In this document: positions 27,926 to 35,943 of the stretch, in pieces | Numbering within the stretch: position 1 is the stretch's first letter | Layout of the letters: each line of letters starts with the position of its first letter | Source: Nocardioides bruguierae | GTDB lineage: Bacteria; Actinomycetota; Actinomycetes; Propionibacteriales; Nocardioidaceae | Direction: 5' to 3' | Length of the DNA: 64,000 nucleotides | NCBI RefSeq assembly: GCF_023656415.1 | Contig: NZ_JAMOIL010000016.1 | Span: 79,831-143,830, forward strand | Translations under genes and position numbers: made by a program | Notes under the pieces: generated by a model | The model's database searches: none | The model's input: the letters and a program-made list of their open reading frames with translations, nothing else | What the model was told of the DNA's origin: nothing

Positions 27926-28021
27926 CCCGCGGCACGACAGCAGCACCTGCACCACCACCCGCACCACCCGCACCACCCCAGCCCGGCAGCACCCCGGCAG
28001 CAGCACAGCGAGGAGCCCCGC

Positions 28022-29413
28022 ATGAACCGGACCGGCGAGCGCGTCGTCATCGTCGGAGGCGGCCCCGGCGGCTACGAGGCCGCGCACGTGGCCGCGCAGC
28101 TCGGCGCCGAGGTCACCGTCGTGGACCGCGACGGCCTGGGCGGCTCCGCCGTCCTCACCGACTGCGTCCCCTCCAAGACCCTCATCGCGACCGCCGGCCT
28201 GATGACCGACGTCCGGGCCGCCCGTGAGCTCGGCATCACCTTCACCGGCGGCGACGGCACCCTCGCCGTCGACCTCGGCCGGGTCAACCGCCGGGTGCTC
28301 GACCTCGCCGCCGAGCAGTCCCGCGACATCGAGGCCCGCCTGCGCCGCGACGGCGTGCAGATCGTCGCCGGCACCGGTCGCCTCGACGGCCCCGGCCGCG
28401 TCGTGGCCACCGCCGCCGACGGCACCGAGACCGTGCACGAGGCCGACGCCGTCCTGGTCTCCACCGGCGCGCACCCGCGCACGCTGCCCAGCGCCCAGCC
28501 CGACGGGGAGCGCATCCTCACCTGGGAGCAGGTCTACGACCTCACCGAGCTGCCCGAGAAGCTCATCGTCGTCGGCTCCGGCGTCACCGGCGCCGAGTTC
28601 GCCAGCGCCTACCTGGCCCTCGGCGTGCCCGTCACCCTGGTCTCCTCGCGCGACCGGGTGCTGCCGGGCGAGGACGCGGACGCCTCCCGCGTCCTGGAGG
28701 AGGTCTCCCAGCGTCACGGCATGGAGGTCATGAGCAGGTCGCGCATGGCCTCGGTGACCCGGGACGGCGACGTGGTGACCGTCGAGCTCACCGACGGCCG
28801 CACCGTGCAGGGCTCGCACTGCATCCTGGCGCTCGGCTCGATCCCCAACACCGCCGGGCTCGGCCTCGAGGAGGCCGGCGTGAGCCTCGACGACGGCGGC
28901 TTCGTGCAGGTCGACCGGGTCTCGCGCACCACCGCCCGCGGCGTCTACGCCGCCGGCGACTGCACCGGGGTGTTCATGCTCGCCTCGGTGGCGGCCATGC
29001 AGGGCCGCATCGCCATGTGGCACTTCCTCGGCGACGCCGTGCAGCCGCTGGACCTGAAGACGGTCTCCTCCAACGTCTTCACCGCGCCCGAGATCGCCAC
29101 GGTCGGCTGGTCCCAGCAGGCGGTGGACGCCGGCGAGATCCAGGCCGAGACCGTGATGCTGCCGCTCTCGGGCAACCCGCGGGCCAAGATGCAGGGCGTG
29201 CACGACGGCTTCGTGAAGCTGTTCTGCCGCCCCGGCACCGGCATCGTGGTCGGCGGTGTCGTGGTCGGCCCGCGCGCCTCGGAGCTCATCCACCCCGTCT
29301 CCCTGGCGGTGGCGGAGTCCATGACCGCCGACCAGCTCGCGCAGGCGTTCACCGTCTACCCGTCGATGTCCGGCTCGGTGGCCGAGGCTGCCCGCCGCCT
29401 GCACCGGGTCTGA
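28022..29413 (+). CDS. NAD(P)H-quinone reductase of the LpdA (Rv3303c) type
   Basis: 463 residues. The fold is that of dihydrolipoyl dehydrogenase (FAD loop VGGGPGGYEAAHVAA, NAD loop VVGSGVTGAEFASAY), but the redox site reads GGSAVLTDCVPSK with only the second Cys. The C-terminal His-Glu pair is replaced (VYPSMSGSV). It therefore cannot carry out disulfide chemistry. In mycobacteria such proteins reduce quinones using NAD(P)H. ATG with GAGGAG seven bases upstream. A paralogue of the preceding gene, and placed directly after it. Confidence 0.88.
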   Translation: MNRTGERVVIVGGGPGGYEAAHVAAQLGAEVTVVDRDGLGGSAVLTDCVPSKTLIATAGLMTDVRAARELGITFTGGDGTLAVDLGRVNRRVLDLAAEQSRDIEARLRRDGVQIVAGTGRLDGPGRVVATAADGTETVHEADAVLVSTGAHPRTLPSAQPDGERILTWEQVYDLTELPEKLIVVGSGVTGAEFASAYLALGVPVTLVSSRDRVLPGEDADASRVLEEVSQRHGMEVMSRSRMASVTRDGDVVTVELTDGRTVQGSHCILALGSIPNTAGLGLEEAGVSLDDGGFVQVDRVSRTTARGVYAAGDCTGVFMLASVAAMQGRIAMWHFLGDAVQPLDLKTVSSNVFTAPEIATVGWSQQAVDAGEIQAETVMLPLSGNPRAKMQGVHDGFVKLFCRPGTGIVVGGVVVGPRASELIHPVSLAVAESMTADQLAQAFTVYPSMSGSVAEAARRLHRV

Positions 29414-29466
29414 GCGCCGGGTCTGAGCGCTGGCCCCGGACAGGTCCCGGGGACGTTCCGCGCGGG

Positions 29467-30168
29467 TCAGCGCGAGCGCGTGCTGTTCGGCAGCTGCTGG
29501 ATCGTCTGGTCCATGACCGCGTGGGTGCGGGTGTCGACGTCGACGGCGTCCAGCGCGCTCGCCCAACCGCTGCTCGTGCCCGCGGCGGGGGAGCCGGTGG
29601 CCACCTGGAACCACGGGACGTAGCCGGCGCCACCGACGTGCACGAGGCGGACGTCGGGCGCCAGGTCCTCGTCGAGGCGGTGGGCGTCGGCCAGGCAGAC
29701 GTCCACCTCGCGCGGCGTGCCGCCCTCGGGCGCCCAGCTCACCGAGCGGCTCGCCGGGCCGTGGCGGGGGTCGAAGAAGCAGGAGCCGCGACGCGCCGGC
29801 AGCGGTTCACCGGCGGCGGCCGCCACGGCCGCGGCGTGCGCCCAGCGGGCGTCGTCGAGCAGGGCCGGCGCGGAGTCGAGCAGCACCACGTGCTCAGGCA
29901 CGTGCGGGTCGACCGCCCCGTCGAGGGCGGCGACGGCGCGGTCGTAGCCCTCCAGCGCCCGGCGGGTCAGGTCGCCCCGCGCGCGGAGGTCGTCCTCGTG
30001 CTCGCCCTCGGCCCGCTCCAGCGGCGGCAGCGCGCCCAGCAGGGACGCGAGCGCCGTGACGTCCTCGGTCAGCAGCCGCCGGGTGAGACGGAAGGCTCCG
30101 GCGCGGCGCAGGGCCTCCTGCTCGCGAGCGCGACGGCGGGAGGGGAGCAGGCGGTCCAGCAGCGACAT
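29467..30168 (-). CDS. Unknown cytoplasmic protein, paralogue A of a tandem pair
   Basis: 233 residues, no signal peptide or membrane span. Residues 1-120 are helical (SLLDRLLPSRRR, FRLTRRLLTEDVTAL, LLDDARWA). Residues 128-195 hold the conserved core: C130-FFDPRH136-GPAS, WAPEGG, REVDVC158LADA and VPWFQ. The Cys/His spacing (C-x5-H-x21-C) is identical in the next gene and could bind a metal. Residues ~196-233 are low-complexity. I do not recognise a named family; actinobacteria have similar CFFxxxHGPA proteins of unknown role. ATG at 30168 matches the paralogue's N-terminus. Function unknown. Confidence 0.65.
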   Translation of the reverse strand: MSLLDRLLPSRRRAREQEALRRAGAFRLTRRLLTEDVTALASLLGALPPLERAEGEHEDDLRARGDLTRRALEGYDRAVAALDGAVDPHVPEHVVLLDSAPALLDDARWAHAAAVAAAAGEPLPARRGSCFFDPRHGPASRSVSWAPEGGTPREVDVCLADAHRLDEDLAPDVRLVHVGGAGYVPWFQVATGSPAAGTSSGWASALDAVDVDTRTHAVMDQTIQQLPNSTRSR

Positions 30169-30209
30169 GCGGTCTCCGGGGTCGGGATGGCCCCACTGTG
30201 CCACACCGG

Positions 30210-30848
30210 TCAGGACCGCCCGGACGGCTCCTCGAGCGAGGAGGGCGCGGCGGGCGGCTCGGTGTCGAGCTGCTCGACCACCGGGGGAGCACAGCCGTCG
30301 GCCGTCGTCCGCGGGAGCTGGTACCACGGGACCCAGCCCTCGCCGGTGTGCACCAGCCGCAGGTCGGGCTCGGTGCCCTGGGAGATGCGCGTGGCGTCGG
30401 CGGCGCAGGTGCTCACCTCGTGGCAGGCGCCGCCGGGCGGGGCCCAGCGCACCGTGGTGGAGGCAGGCCCGTGCTGGGCGTTGAAGAAGCAGGGGGCGTG
30501 GTCCTCGGGGCGCCGGCGGCCGGCGGCCTCGGCCCGCGCGGCGGCCAGCGCCCAGCGCGCCTCGTCCAGGAGGTGGCCGGCGCGCTCGAGGGCCTCGCGG
30601 TGCTCGGGGTCGTGGTGGTCGGTGGCGCCGTGCACCAGGGCGGCGGCCAGGGCGTGGTCGCTCACCGCCTGGCCGTGCAGGTCCCGGCAGGCGCCGCGCA
30701 TCCGCTCGGGCGCGTCCTGCAGCTGACGCTCGAGGACGCAGAGGTCCTCGTGGTACGCGCGTCGGGTCACACGGAACGCCTCTGCCACGCGCGCACCCTT
30801 GCGCGCGCGGCCCCAGCCCCGGGGGAGGAGCTTGCTCACTGCGGACAT
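30210..30848 (-). CDS. Unknown cytoplasmic protein, paralogue B of a tandem pair
   Basis: 212 residues. It aligns along its length with the gene 41 bases downstream: FRVTRRAYHEDL, LLDEARWALAAA, C120-FFNAQH126-GPAS, RWAPPGG, HEVSTC148AADA, LRLVHTGEGWVPWYQ. The helical N-half is more diverged than the C-half core. There is no export signal. ATG at 30848 gives the same MS...LLPR start as the paralogue. It is the first gene of the pair, and the 325-bp gap upstream probably holds the promoter. Function unknown. Confidence 0.65.
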   Translation of the reverse strand: MSAVSKLLPRGWGRARKGARVAEAFRVTRRAYHEDLCVLERQLQDAPERMRGACRDLHGQAVSDHALAAALVHGATDHHDPEHREALERAGHLLDEARWALAAARAEAAGRRRPEDHAPCFFNAQHGPASTTVRWAPPGGACHEVSTCAADATRISQGTEPDLRLVHTGEGWVPWYQLPRTTADGCAPPVVEQLDTEPPAAPSSLEEPSGRS

Positions 30849-31173
30849 GTCTCCAGCCTCTCCCACGGGCCCCCGTCGAAACCAGTTGGCGCGTCGTCCA
30901 CAAGACGTGAGGACGCGTGAAGATCCGGTGACGACCCGTGCAGCTATCCGATCGGCGGACGTCGGCGTCCGATGAGCGATCAGTGCACGATCCGGGGGAC
31001 ACCCGGAGAGCGTCGGAGCGGGATGCCCGGCGCCTCGGGAGGGCGCGTGAGAGCCGTGGCCAGGGTGAAGGATGTGACGTCCGGGGTGCAGGGGTTGGCC
31101 GGAGCAGGCATCCTCGTGTCTCATCGACCTGTCGGGCTCGCCCCCACGAGCACCCGCCGATCTGTGGAGAACC
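30849..31173. other. Divergent intergenic region
   Basis: 325 bases between paralogue B and the first SpoIID gene. Bases ~30870-30990 are AT-richer, with GTCGTCCACAAGACGTGAGGACG and a short dyad ATCGGCGGACGTCGGCGTCCGAT (perfect arms ATCGG/CCGAT at the ends, 30949-30974 area). I looked for a cyclic-di-AMP riboswitch, which often precedes cell-wall genes in this phylum, and did not find its core. Confidence 0.4.
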
Positions 31174-32499
31174 ATGTCTCGGAAGTCCCCCCGCCCCGTC
31201 CGCACCAGGCTCAACTCACGCCCGGGCTCACGACCGGCCCCGCGACCCGGTGCCCCGCGGCTGCGCGCCGCCGCTGCCGGCCTCGCCGCCTGCCTGGTCG
31301 TCGGCCTCGCCCCCGGCTCGCTCCCGGCGGCGTCGGCCGCCGACCCCGGCTCCGGCACGAGCGCCGAAGGCGTCCCGGCCGGCGTCGCCGCCGGCCGCGG
31401 TGACGGCCGCGCCACCGTGAAGCTGCGCCTCCAGGGGCGCGGCTACGGGCACGGGCGTGGCCTGTCCCAGTGGGGCGCCCAGGGCGCCGCCGTGCAGGGC
31501 GAGTCGTGGCGCTCGATCGTCCGCTTCTACTACCCGCGCACCAAGCTGGGCAGCATCGGCGGCAAGGTCTCGGTGTGGATCAGCGGCGACTCCGACCGCA
31601 ACACCGTCGTCCGCACCGTCCGCGGCCTCACCGCCCGCTCGCTGAGCAGCGGCCGCACCATCGCGCTCACCGGCAAGCGGCCGAACGCCGTCGCCTGGCG
31701 CCTGCGCTGGGCCAAGGGTGGCAGCACCGAGGTGGCCTACCGCCTGCGCGGCGGGCAGTGGACCCGGCTCCGGCTGCTCCCCGGCGAGGTCGAGCTGAGC
31801 GCCAGGAAGCCGATCCCGCTGGTCACGCCCGGCGGCACGACCCGGTACCGGGGCACCCTGCGCAGCACCGCCGAGAACGAGGGCGGACGCCGACGCGTCA
31901 CCGTGAACGTCCTCCCGCTGGAGAAGTACCTGCGCGGCGTCGTGCCGTCCGAGGTCTACACCTCGTGGGACGCGGACGCGATCCGCGCCCAGGCCGTCGC
32001 CGCCCGCACCTACGCCGCCTTCGAGCGGTCCGAGCCCCTCTCGCGGGCCTACCAGATCTGCGACACCACGCAGTGCCAGGTCTACGGGGGCGCCGACGCC
32101 GAGCACCCGGCCACCGACGCCGCCATCAAGGCCACCGGCAAGGTGGCCGTCGTCCGCGGTGGTGAGCCCATCTTCGCCCAGTTCAGCGCGAGCAACGGGG
32201 GCTGGACCCAGGGCAGCAGCCTGCCCTACCAGGTGGACCAGCGGGACCCGTGGGACCGCTGGTCCGGCAACCCGTACAACTCCTGGGAGGTCAGCTTCAC
32301 CGGCCCCGAGCTGCGCTCGGCGTTCCCGGGGATCGGCGCCATCAAGCGGGTCAAGATCCTCGCGCGCGACGGCAACGGCGCCTGGGGCGGGCGGGTCACG
32401 TCCGTCCGGGTCGTCGGGGGCACCGGCTCGCGCACCATGACCGGCGACGACTTCCGCTACCTCCTCGGCATGCGCTCCACCTGGTTCCGGAAGATCTGA
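31174..32499 (+). CDS. Exported SpoIID/LytB domain protein, copy 1
   Basis: 441 residues with an Arg-rich signal peptide (core LAACLVVGLAPGSLPAASA). The SpoIID core (residues ~75-400) begins GRGYGHGRGLSQWGAQGA and contains the motif LEKYLRGVVPSEV followed by AQAVAARTYA, with CDTTQCQVYGG (a Cys pair) and FSASNGGW. SpoIID proteins cut glycan strands stripped of peptides; whether this branch is catalytic is unsettled. The Glu of SEV, catalytic in SpoIID, is present. Seven bases before copy 2, so co-transcribed. Confidence 0.9.
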   Translation: MSRKSPRPVRTRLNSRPGSRPAPRPGAPRLRAAAAGLAACLVVGLAPGSLPAASAADPGSGTSAEGVPAGVAAGRGDGRATVKLRLQGRGYGHGRGLSQWGAQGAAVQGESWRSIVRFYYPRTKLGSIGGKVSVWISGDSDRNTVVRTVRGLTARSLSSGRTIALTGKRPNAVAWRLRWAKGGSTEVAYRLRGGQWTRLRLLPGEVELSARKPIPLVTPGGTTRYRGTLRSTAENEGGRRRVTVNVLPLEKYLRGVVPSEVYTSWDADAIRAQAVAARTYAAFERSEPLSRAYQICDTTQCQVYGGADAEHPATDAAIKATGKVAVVRGGEPIFAQFSASNGGWTQGSSLPYQVDQRDPWDRWSGNPYNSWEVSFTGPELRSAFPGIGAIKRVKILARDGNGAWGGRVTSVRVVGGTGSRTMTGDDFRYLLGMRSTWFRKI

Positions 32500-32506
32500 G
32501 GCACCC

Positions 32507-33763
32507 GTGACGTCGCGTGCTGCTCGACCCGTCGGGCGGGGCCTCTGGCCGACCGCGCTGCTGGCGCTCCTGCTGGGTCTGGCGGTGCTCCCGGCCGCCC
32601 CCGCCGGCGCCGCCACCGGTCGCGGCTCGTGGGACGTGAGCGGAACGACGACGCTGCGCCTGGTCGGCCACGGCTTCGGGCACGGCCACGGGCTCTCGCA
32701 GTACGGCGCCGAGGGGGCGGCCCGCGCCGGCCTCACCGCCGCCGAGATCATCGCCTTCTACTACCCGGGCACCGACGTCGGGAGGGCTCGCGGGCGCCTC
32801 CGCGTCCTGCTCACCGCCGACGCCGACGACCGGCTGGTGGTGCTGCCCACGCCGCGGCTCGCGGCCCGCGACCTGACCACCGGTGAGCGCACCCCGTTGC
32901 TGGCCCTCGGCGCCGGGCTGGGCAGCGAGGGGCAGGACGCCGACCGGTACCGCCTGCGGCCGCTGCGCAACGGCGGCACCGAGGTCGCGGCGCACGTGCA
33001 CCGCGAGGGCTGGACCCGCCTGCTCACCACCACCGGGGACGCCCAGGTCGGTGCCGGGCGCCTGCCCGTCACGCTGGTCGCCGGCGGCGCCGAGCGCGCC
33101 TACCGCGGCGTCCTGCGCTCGGCCACCGTGACGCCGGGGGAGCGCACCCGGGACACCGTCAACGTGGTCACCCTCGAGGACTACCTGCGCGGCGTGGTGC
33201 CGCGCGAGGTCCCGGCCTCGTGGACCCCGGCGGCGGTGCAGGCCCAGGCGATCGCCGCGCGCACCTACGCCGCCTACGAGCGGGACCATCCCCGCGCGAG
33301 CCACTACGACCTGTGCGACACCACGTCCTGCCAGGTCTACGGCGGAGTCACCGACGAGCACCCCGCCTCCGACGCGGCGGTCGAGGCGACCGCCGGCACC
33401 GTCGTCGAGGCCGACGGCGCCCCGGCCTTCACCCAGTTCTCCGCCAGCTCCGGCGGGTGGACGTCGGCCGGGTCGGCGCCCTACCTCGTGGCCCAGGAGG
33501 ACCCCTGGGACGACTGGTCGGGCAACACCGTGCACGAGTGGTCCACCGACGTCACCGTCGCGCGCCTGGAGGCACTGTGGCCGGTGGTCGGCGACCTCCA
33601 GCAGGTGCGGGTCCTCGACCGGGACGGCAACGGGCAGTGGAAGGGCCGGGTCCGCAGCCTCCGGCTCGTGGGCGACGCCGGCGCGGTGACGATGAGCGGA
33701 GACGCGTTCCGCAGCGCCCTGGGCCTGCGGTCGACCTGGTTCACCTTCCGGCTCCGCGGCTGA
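32507..33763 (+). CDS. Exported SpoIID/LytB domain protein, copy 2
   Basis: 418 residues, signal peptide ending AAPAGAATG. It matches copy 1 through GHGFGHGHGLSQYGAEGA, LEDYLRGVVPREVPASW (Glu conserved), AQAIAARTYAAYE, CDTTSCQVYGG and FSASSGGW. Central regions differ most. GTG start seven bases after the previous stop. Tandem duplication in an organism that should not form endospores suggests septal or cell-wall remodelling rather than sporulation; that is inference. Confidence 0.9.
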   Translation: MTSRAARPVGRGLWPTALLALLLGLAVLPAAPAGAATGRGSWDVSGTTTLRLVGHGFGHGHGLSQYGAEGAARAGLTAAEIIAFYYPGTDVGRARGRLRVLLTADADDRLVVLPTPRLAARDLTTGERTPLLALGAGLGSEGQDADRYRLRPLRNGGTEVAAHVHREGWTRLLTTTGDAQVGAGRLPVTLVAGGAERAYRGVLRSATVTPGERTRDTVNVVTLEDYLRGVVPREVPASWTPAAVQAQAIAARTYAAYERDHPRASHYDLCDTTSCQVYGGVTDEHPASDAAVEATAGTVVEADGAPAFTQFSASSGGWTSAGSAPYLVAQEDPWDDWSGNTVHEWSTDVTVARLEALWPVVGDLQQVRVLDRDGNGQWKGRVRSLRLVGDAGAVTMSGDAFRSALGLRSTWFTFRLRG

Positions 33764-33811
33764 GGAGGAACGGCACCTGCCCCGTGCGGGGCCTGGTGCC
33801 AGGCTGGGGGC

Positions 33812-34033
33812 ATGGCCGACGACCTCTTCGAGCTCGAGCAGACCCAGCGGATGACCCGGGAGGAGGCGGCCGCGCGGCTGCGCGAGCTGGCCGACTCGCT
33901 GGAGCGGCACAACTCGGTGCGCGTGACCCGAGCCGGGGTCACCGTCACCGTGGCCGTGCCCGACGTCGTCGACGTCTGCTTCGAGGTCGAGGCCGGGGAC
34001 GGTGGGGAGATCGAGGTCGAGATCTCCTGGTAG
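33812..34033 (+). CDS. Amphi-Trp domain protein
   Basis: 73 residues. MTREEAAARLRELADSLERHNSV is the helix, then strands (VTVTVAVPDVV, CFEVEA) and a closing EIEVEISW Trp, the feature naming this small domain. CAGGCT lies six bases before ATG, a possible leaderless start. Role unknown. The stop runs into a 15-nt repeat array. Confidence 0.85.
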   Translation: MADDLFELEQTQRMTREEAAARLRELADSLERHNSVRVTRAGVTVTVAVPDVVDVCFEVEAGDGGEIEVEISW

Positions 34034-34084
34034 GTCCGGCCTGGCCTGGTCCGGCCTGGCCTGGTCAGGCCCGGCCTGGTCAGG
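34033..34084. repeat. Three 15-nt tandem repeats between converging genes
   Basis: Two exact copies of GGTCCGGCCTGGCCT, one copy with two changes and a partial fourth. They overlap the last codons of the BenE-type gene. Confidence 0.85.
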
Positions 34085-35279
34085 TCGACGGCCGCCCGGC
34101 GCGCAGCACGGCGCGGACCACGAGCCCGGCCACGAGCGCCCAGAAACCGGCCCCGATGCCGCCGACCACGACGCCGGAGGCCGCCACCACCAGGCACACC
34201 GCGGCCGGCAGGTGGTCCTCGTGCGCCGCCAGCGCCCCGGTGAGGGACGAGGCCAGCGTGCCGAGGAGCGCCAGCCCGGCCGCGGCCTGCACCACCCCGT
34301 CCGGCGCGGCGGCCACGAGGGTGGTCAGTGCCGAGCAGCCGACGGCCAGCACGGCGTAGGTGACGCCGGCCGCCACGGGGGCCACCCAGCGGCGCTCCCG
34401 GTCCTCCCCGGCCTCGGGGCCCGCCGACATGGCGGCGGTGATGGCGGCCAGGTTCACCGCGTGCCCGCCGAACGGGGCGGCCAGGACGGTGCCGAGGCCG
34501 GTGACGCCGAGCGACTCCCTCCACGGGACGCGGTAGCCGAGCCCGTTCATCACGGCCACGCCCGGCACGTTCTGGCTGGCCATCGTCACCACGTACAGCG
34601 GCAGGGCGACGCCGACGAGCGCCGGGACGGACCAGGCGGGCAGGGTGAGCGCGAGGGTGGGGGCCAGGTCCGCCGCGTGGACGCCCTCGCCCGCGACCAC
34701 CACCACGGCGAACGCGACGGCCAGGGCGGCGGGCACCGCCCACCGGGGCGTGAGGCGGACCAGGACCAGCCAGGTGAGCACCACCGGGCCGACCAGCAGC
34801 GGTGAGGTCACCAGCGCGGTGGCGGGCTCGATGCACAGCGGGAGCAGCACCCCGGCCAGCATCGCCCGGGCCAGGCTGGGCGGGATGCGGGCCACCAGGT
34901 CGCCCAGGGCCGGCACCAGGGCGGTCAGCAGCACGAGGAGCCCGGTGACGACGAAGGCGCCGACCGCGGCCGGCCAGCCCCCGGCGATCGCGCCGGTGGA
35001 CGCCAGCAGCGCCGCGCCGGGGGTGGACCACGCCAGGGAGACGGGGACGCGGTGCCGCCCGGAGAGCCAGAACATGCCGAGCGCCTGGGCGACGCAGAGC
35101 GCGGCCACGCCGCTCGAGGCCTGCGCCGGGGTGGCGCCCACCGCGGTGAGACCGGCGAGCACCACGACGAAGGAGCTGGAGAAGCCGACGACCGCCGCGA
35201 CCACGCCGGCGGTCACCGGGGCGGTGAGCCCGGAGCCGGGCCGACCCGCCTGCGGCGGTGCGGTGGTGTTGCTCGCCAT
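34080..35279 (-). CDS. BenE family (benzoate/H+ symporter-like) transporter
   Basis: 399 residues with 11-12 membrane spans. Family segments are GFSSSFVVVLAGL (span 1), VPVSLAWSTPGAALLAS with the half-helix Pro-Gly, ARAMLAGVLLPLC and FGGHAVNLAAITAAM. BenE members are proton-coupled carriers of benzoate in the studied case; substrates of most homologues are unknown. ATG with AGGAG seven bases upstream and TATCCT about 15 bases before. Divergent from the XRE-cupin gene across a double inverted repeat, so that protein is its likely regulator. Confidence 0.9.
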   Translation of the reverse strand: MASNTTAPPQAGRPGSGLTAPVTAGVVAAVVGFSSSFVVVLAGLTAVGATPAQASSGVAALCVAQALGMFWLSGRHRVPVSLAWSTPGAALLASTGAIAGGWPAAVGAFVVTGLLVLLTALVPALGDLVARIPPSLARAMLAGVLLPLCIEPATALVTSPLLVGPVVLTWLVLVRLTPRWAVPAALAVAFAVVVVAGEGVHAADLAPTLALTLPAWSVPALVGVALPLYVVTMASQNVPGVAVMNGLGYRVPWRESLGVTGLGTVLAAPFGGHAVNLAAITAAMSAGPEAGEDRERRWVAPVAAGVTYAVLAVGCSALTTLVAAAPDGVVQAAAGLALLGTLASSLTGALAAHEDHLPAAVCLVVAASGVVVGGIGAGFWALVAGLVVRAVLRAGRPST

Positions 35280-35293
35280 GGCTGCGCTCCTGG

Positions 35294-35346
35294 AGGATAG
35301 GGTGGTTCCGTCGACGGAACGTTCCGTATGCGGAACAGGCTAGGGG
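35294..35346. promoter_or_regulatory. Divergent promoter with two adjacent GTTCCG-N4-CGGAAC operators
   Basis: 35305-35320 is a perfect 16-bp palindrome and 35321-35336 repeats it with one internal mismatch, directly abutting. TATCCT (35299-35294, minus) serves the transporter and TAGGGG (35341-35346, plus) may serve the regulator, so both operators cover the -35 zones. Confidence 0.75.
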
Positions 35347-35357
35347 AGGAGGCGCGC

Positions 35358-35879
35358 GTGGGTCCAGGTGAGTCCACCGGCGCCCGGGTCCGGGCGCTGC
35401 GCACCGAGCGAGGGCTCTCCCTCTCCGCGCTGGCGGCGGCGGCCGGCGTGGGCAAGGCGACGCTCTCCCAGCTGGAGTCCGGGCAGCGCAACCCGACCCT
35501 CGACACCCTCTATGCCCTGGCCGGGCCCCTCGGCGTGCCGCTGGTGGCCCTGGTGGACGCCGGCACCGACGAGGTCTCCGACGACGCCCTGCACACCCGG
35601 CGGCTGCACGTGCAGACCGACGCCGACCGGGTCACCGAGGTGTACCTGATCCGGTTGCGGCCCGGCGGCGAGCGGACGTCCCCGGCGCACGCGGCGGGGG
35701 CCGTCGAGCAGCTGACGGTGCTCAGCGGCACCGGCCGGCTCACCAGCGCCGCCGGCGTCCAGGACCTCGGGCCGGGGGTGCACGTCGCCTTCGCGGGCGA
35801 CGCCCCGCACGCCTACGCGTGCACCTCCGCGGAGCCCCTGGTGGCCGTCGACGTGATCGTCACGCCCCGCACCCCCTGA
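35358..35879 (+). CDS. XRE family regulator with cupin domain
   Basis: 173 residues. The HTH (residues ~10-65) reads RVRALRTERGLSLSALAAAA and GKATLSQLESGQRNPTLDTL. The C-terminal half is a cupin barrel (LRPGGERTSPAH, TVLSGTGRL, DAPHAYAC) that binds small molecules in this family. GTG at 35358 is chosen because GGAGG lies five bases upstream; an ATG at 35328 lies inside the operator. It probably binds the two GTTCCG palindromes and responds to the transporter's substrate or a product. Confidence 0.92.
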   Translation: MGPGESTGARVRALRTERGLSLSALAAAAGVGKATLSQLESGQRNPTLDTLYALAGPLGVPLVALVDAGTDEVSDDALHTRRLHVQTDADRVTEVYLIRLRPGGERTSPAHAAGAVEQLTVLSGTGRLTSAAGVQDLGPGVHVAFAGDAPHAYACTSAEPLVAVDVIVTPRTP

Positions 35880-35895
35880 CCCCCCGGGCGGGACC

Positions 35896-35941
35896 GGTGG
35901 TCGAGGTGCGAGGCCGCCCGCGGCCGAGCCTCGAGACCGCC
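35896..35941. repeat. Palindromic intergenic element (candidate dispersed repeat)
   Basis: GGTGGTCGAGGTGCGAGGCCG pairs imperfectly with the following CGGCCGAGCCTCGAGACCGCC around CCCG. Its GGTCGAGGTGCGAGG...GAGCCTCGAGACC form is like small palindromes I know to recur between genes in Nocardioides-type genomes. It also lies where a terminator for pyruvate carboxylase is expected. Only one copy is seen here. Confidence 0.5.
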
Positions 35942-35943
35942 GA

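Noticed and set aside
27930..28021. CACCACC/CCGCACCACC repeats as a possible CRISPR or binding array
   Set aside because: Units are irregular, 3-10 nt long, with no spacers; simple low-complexity leader of the following gene.
30849..31173. Possible cyclic-di-AMP riboswitch or small RNA before the SpoIID genes
   Set aside because: The conserved core bases of that riboswitch are missing; only a short dyad is visible.
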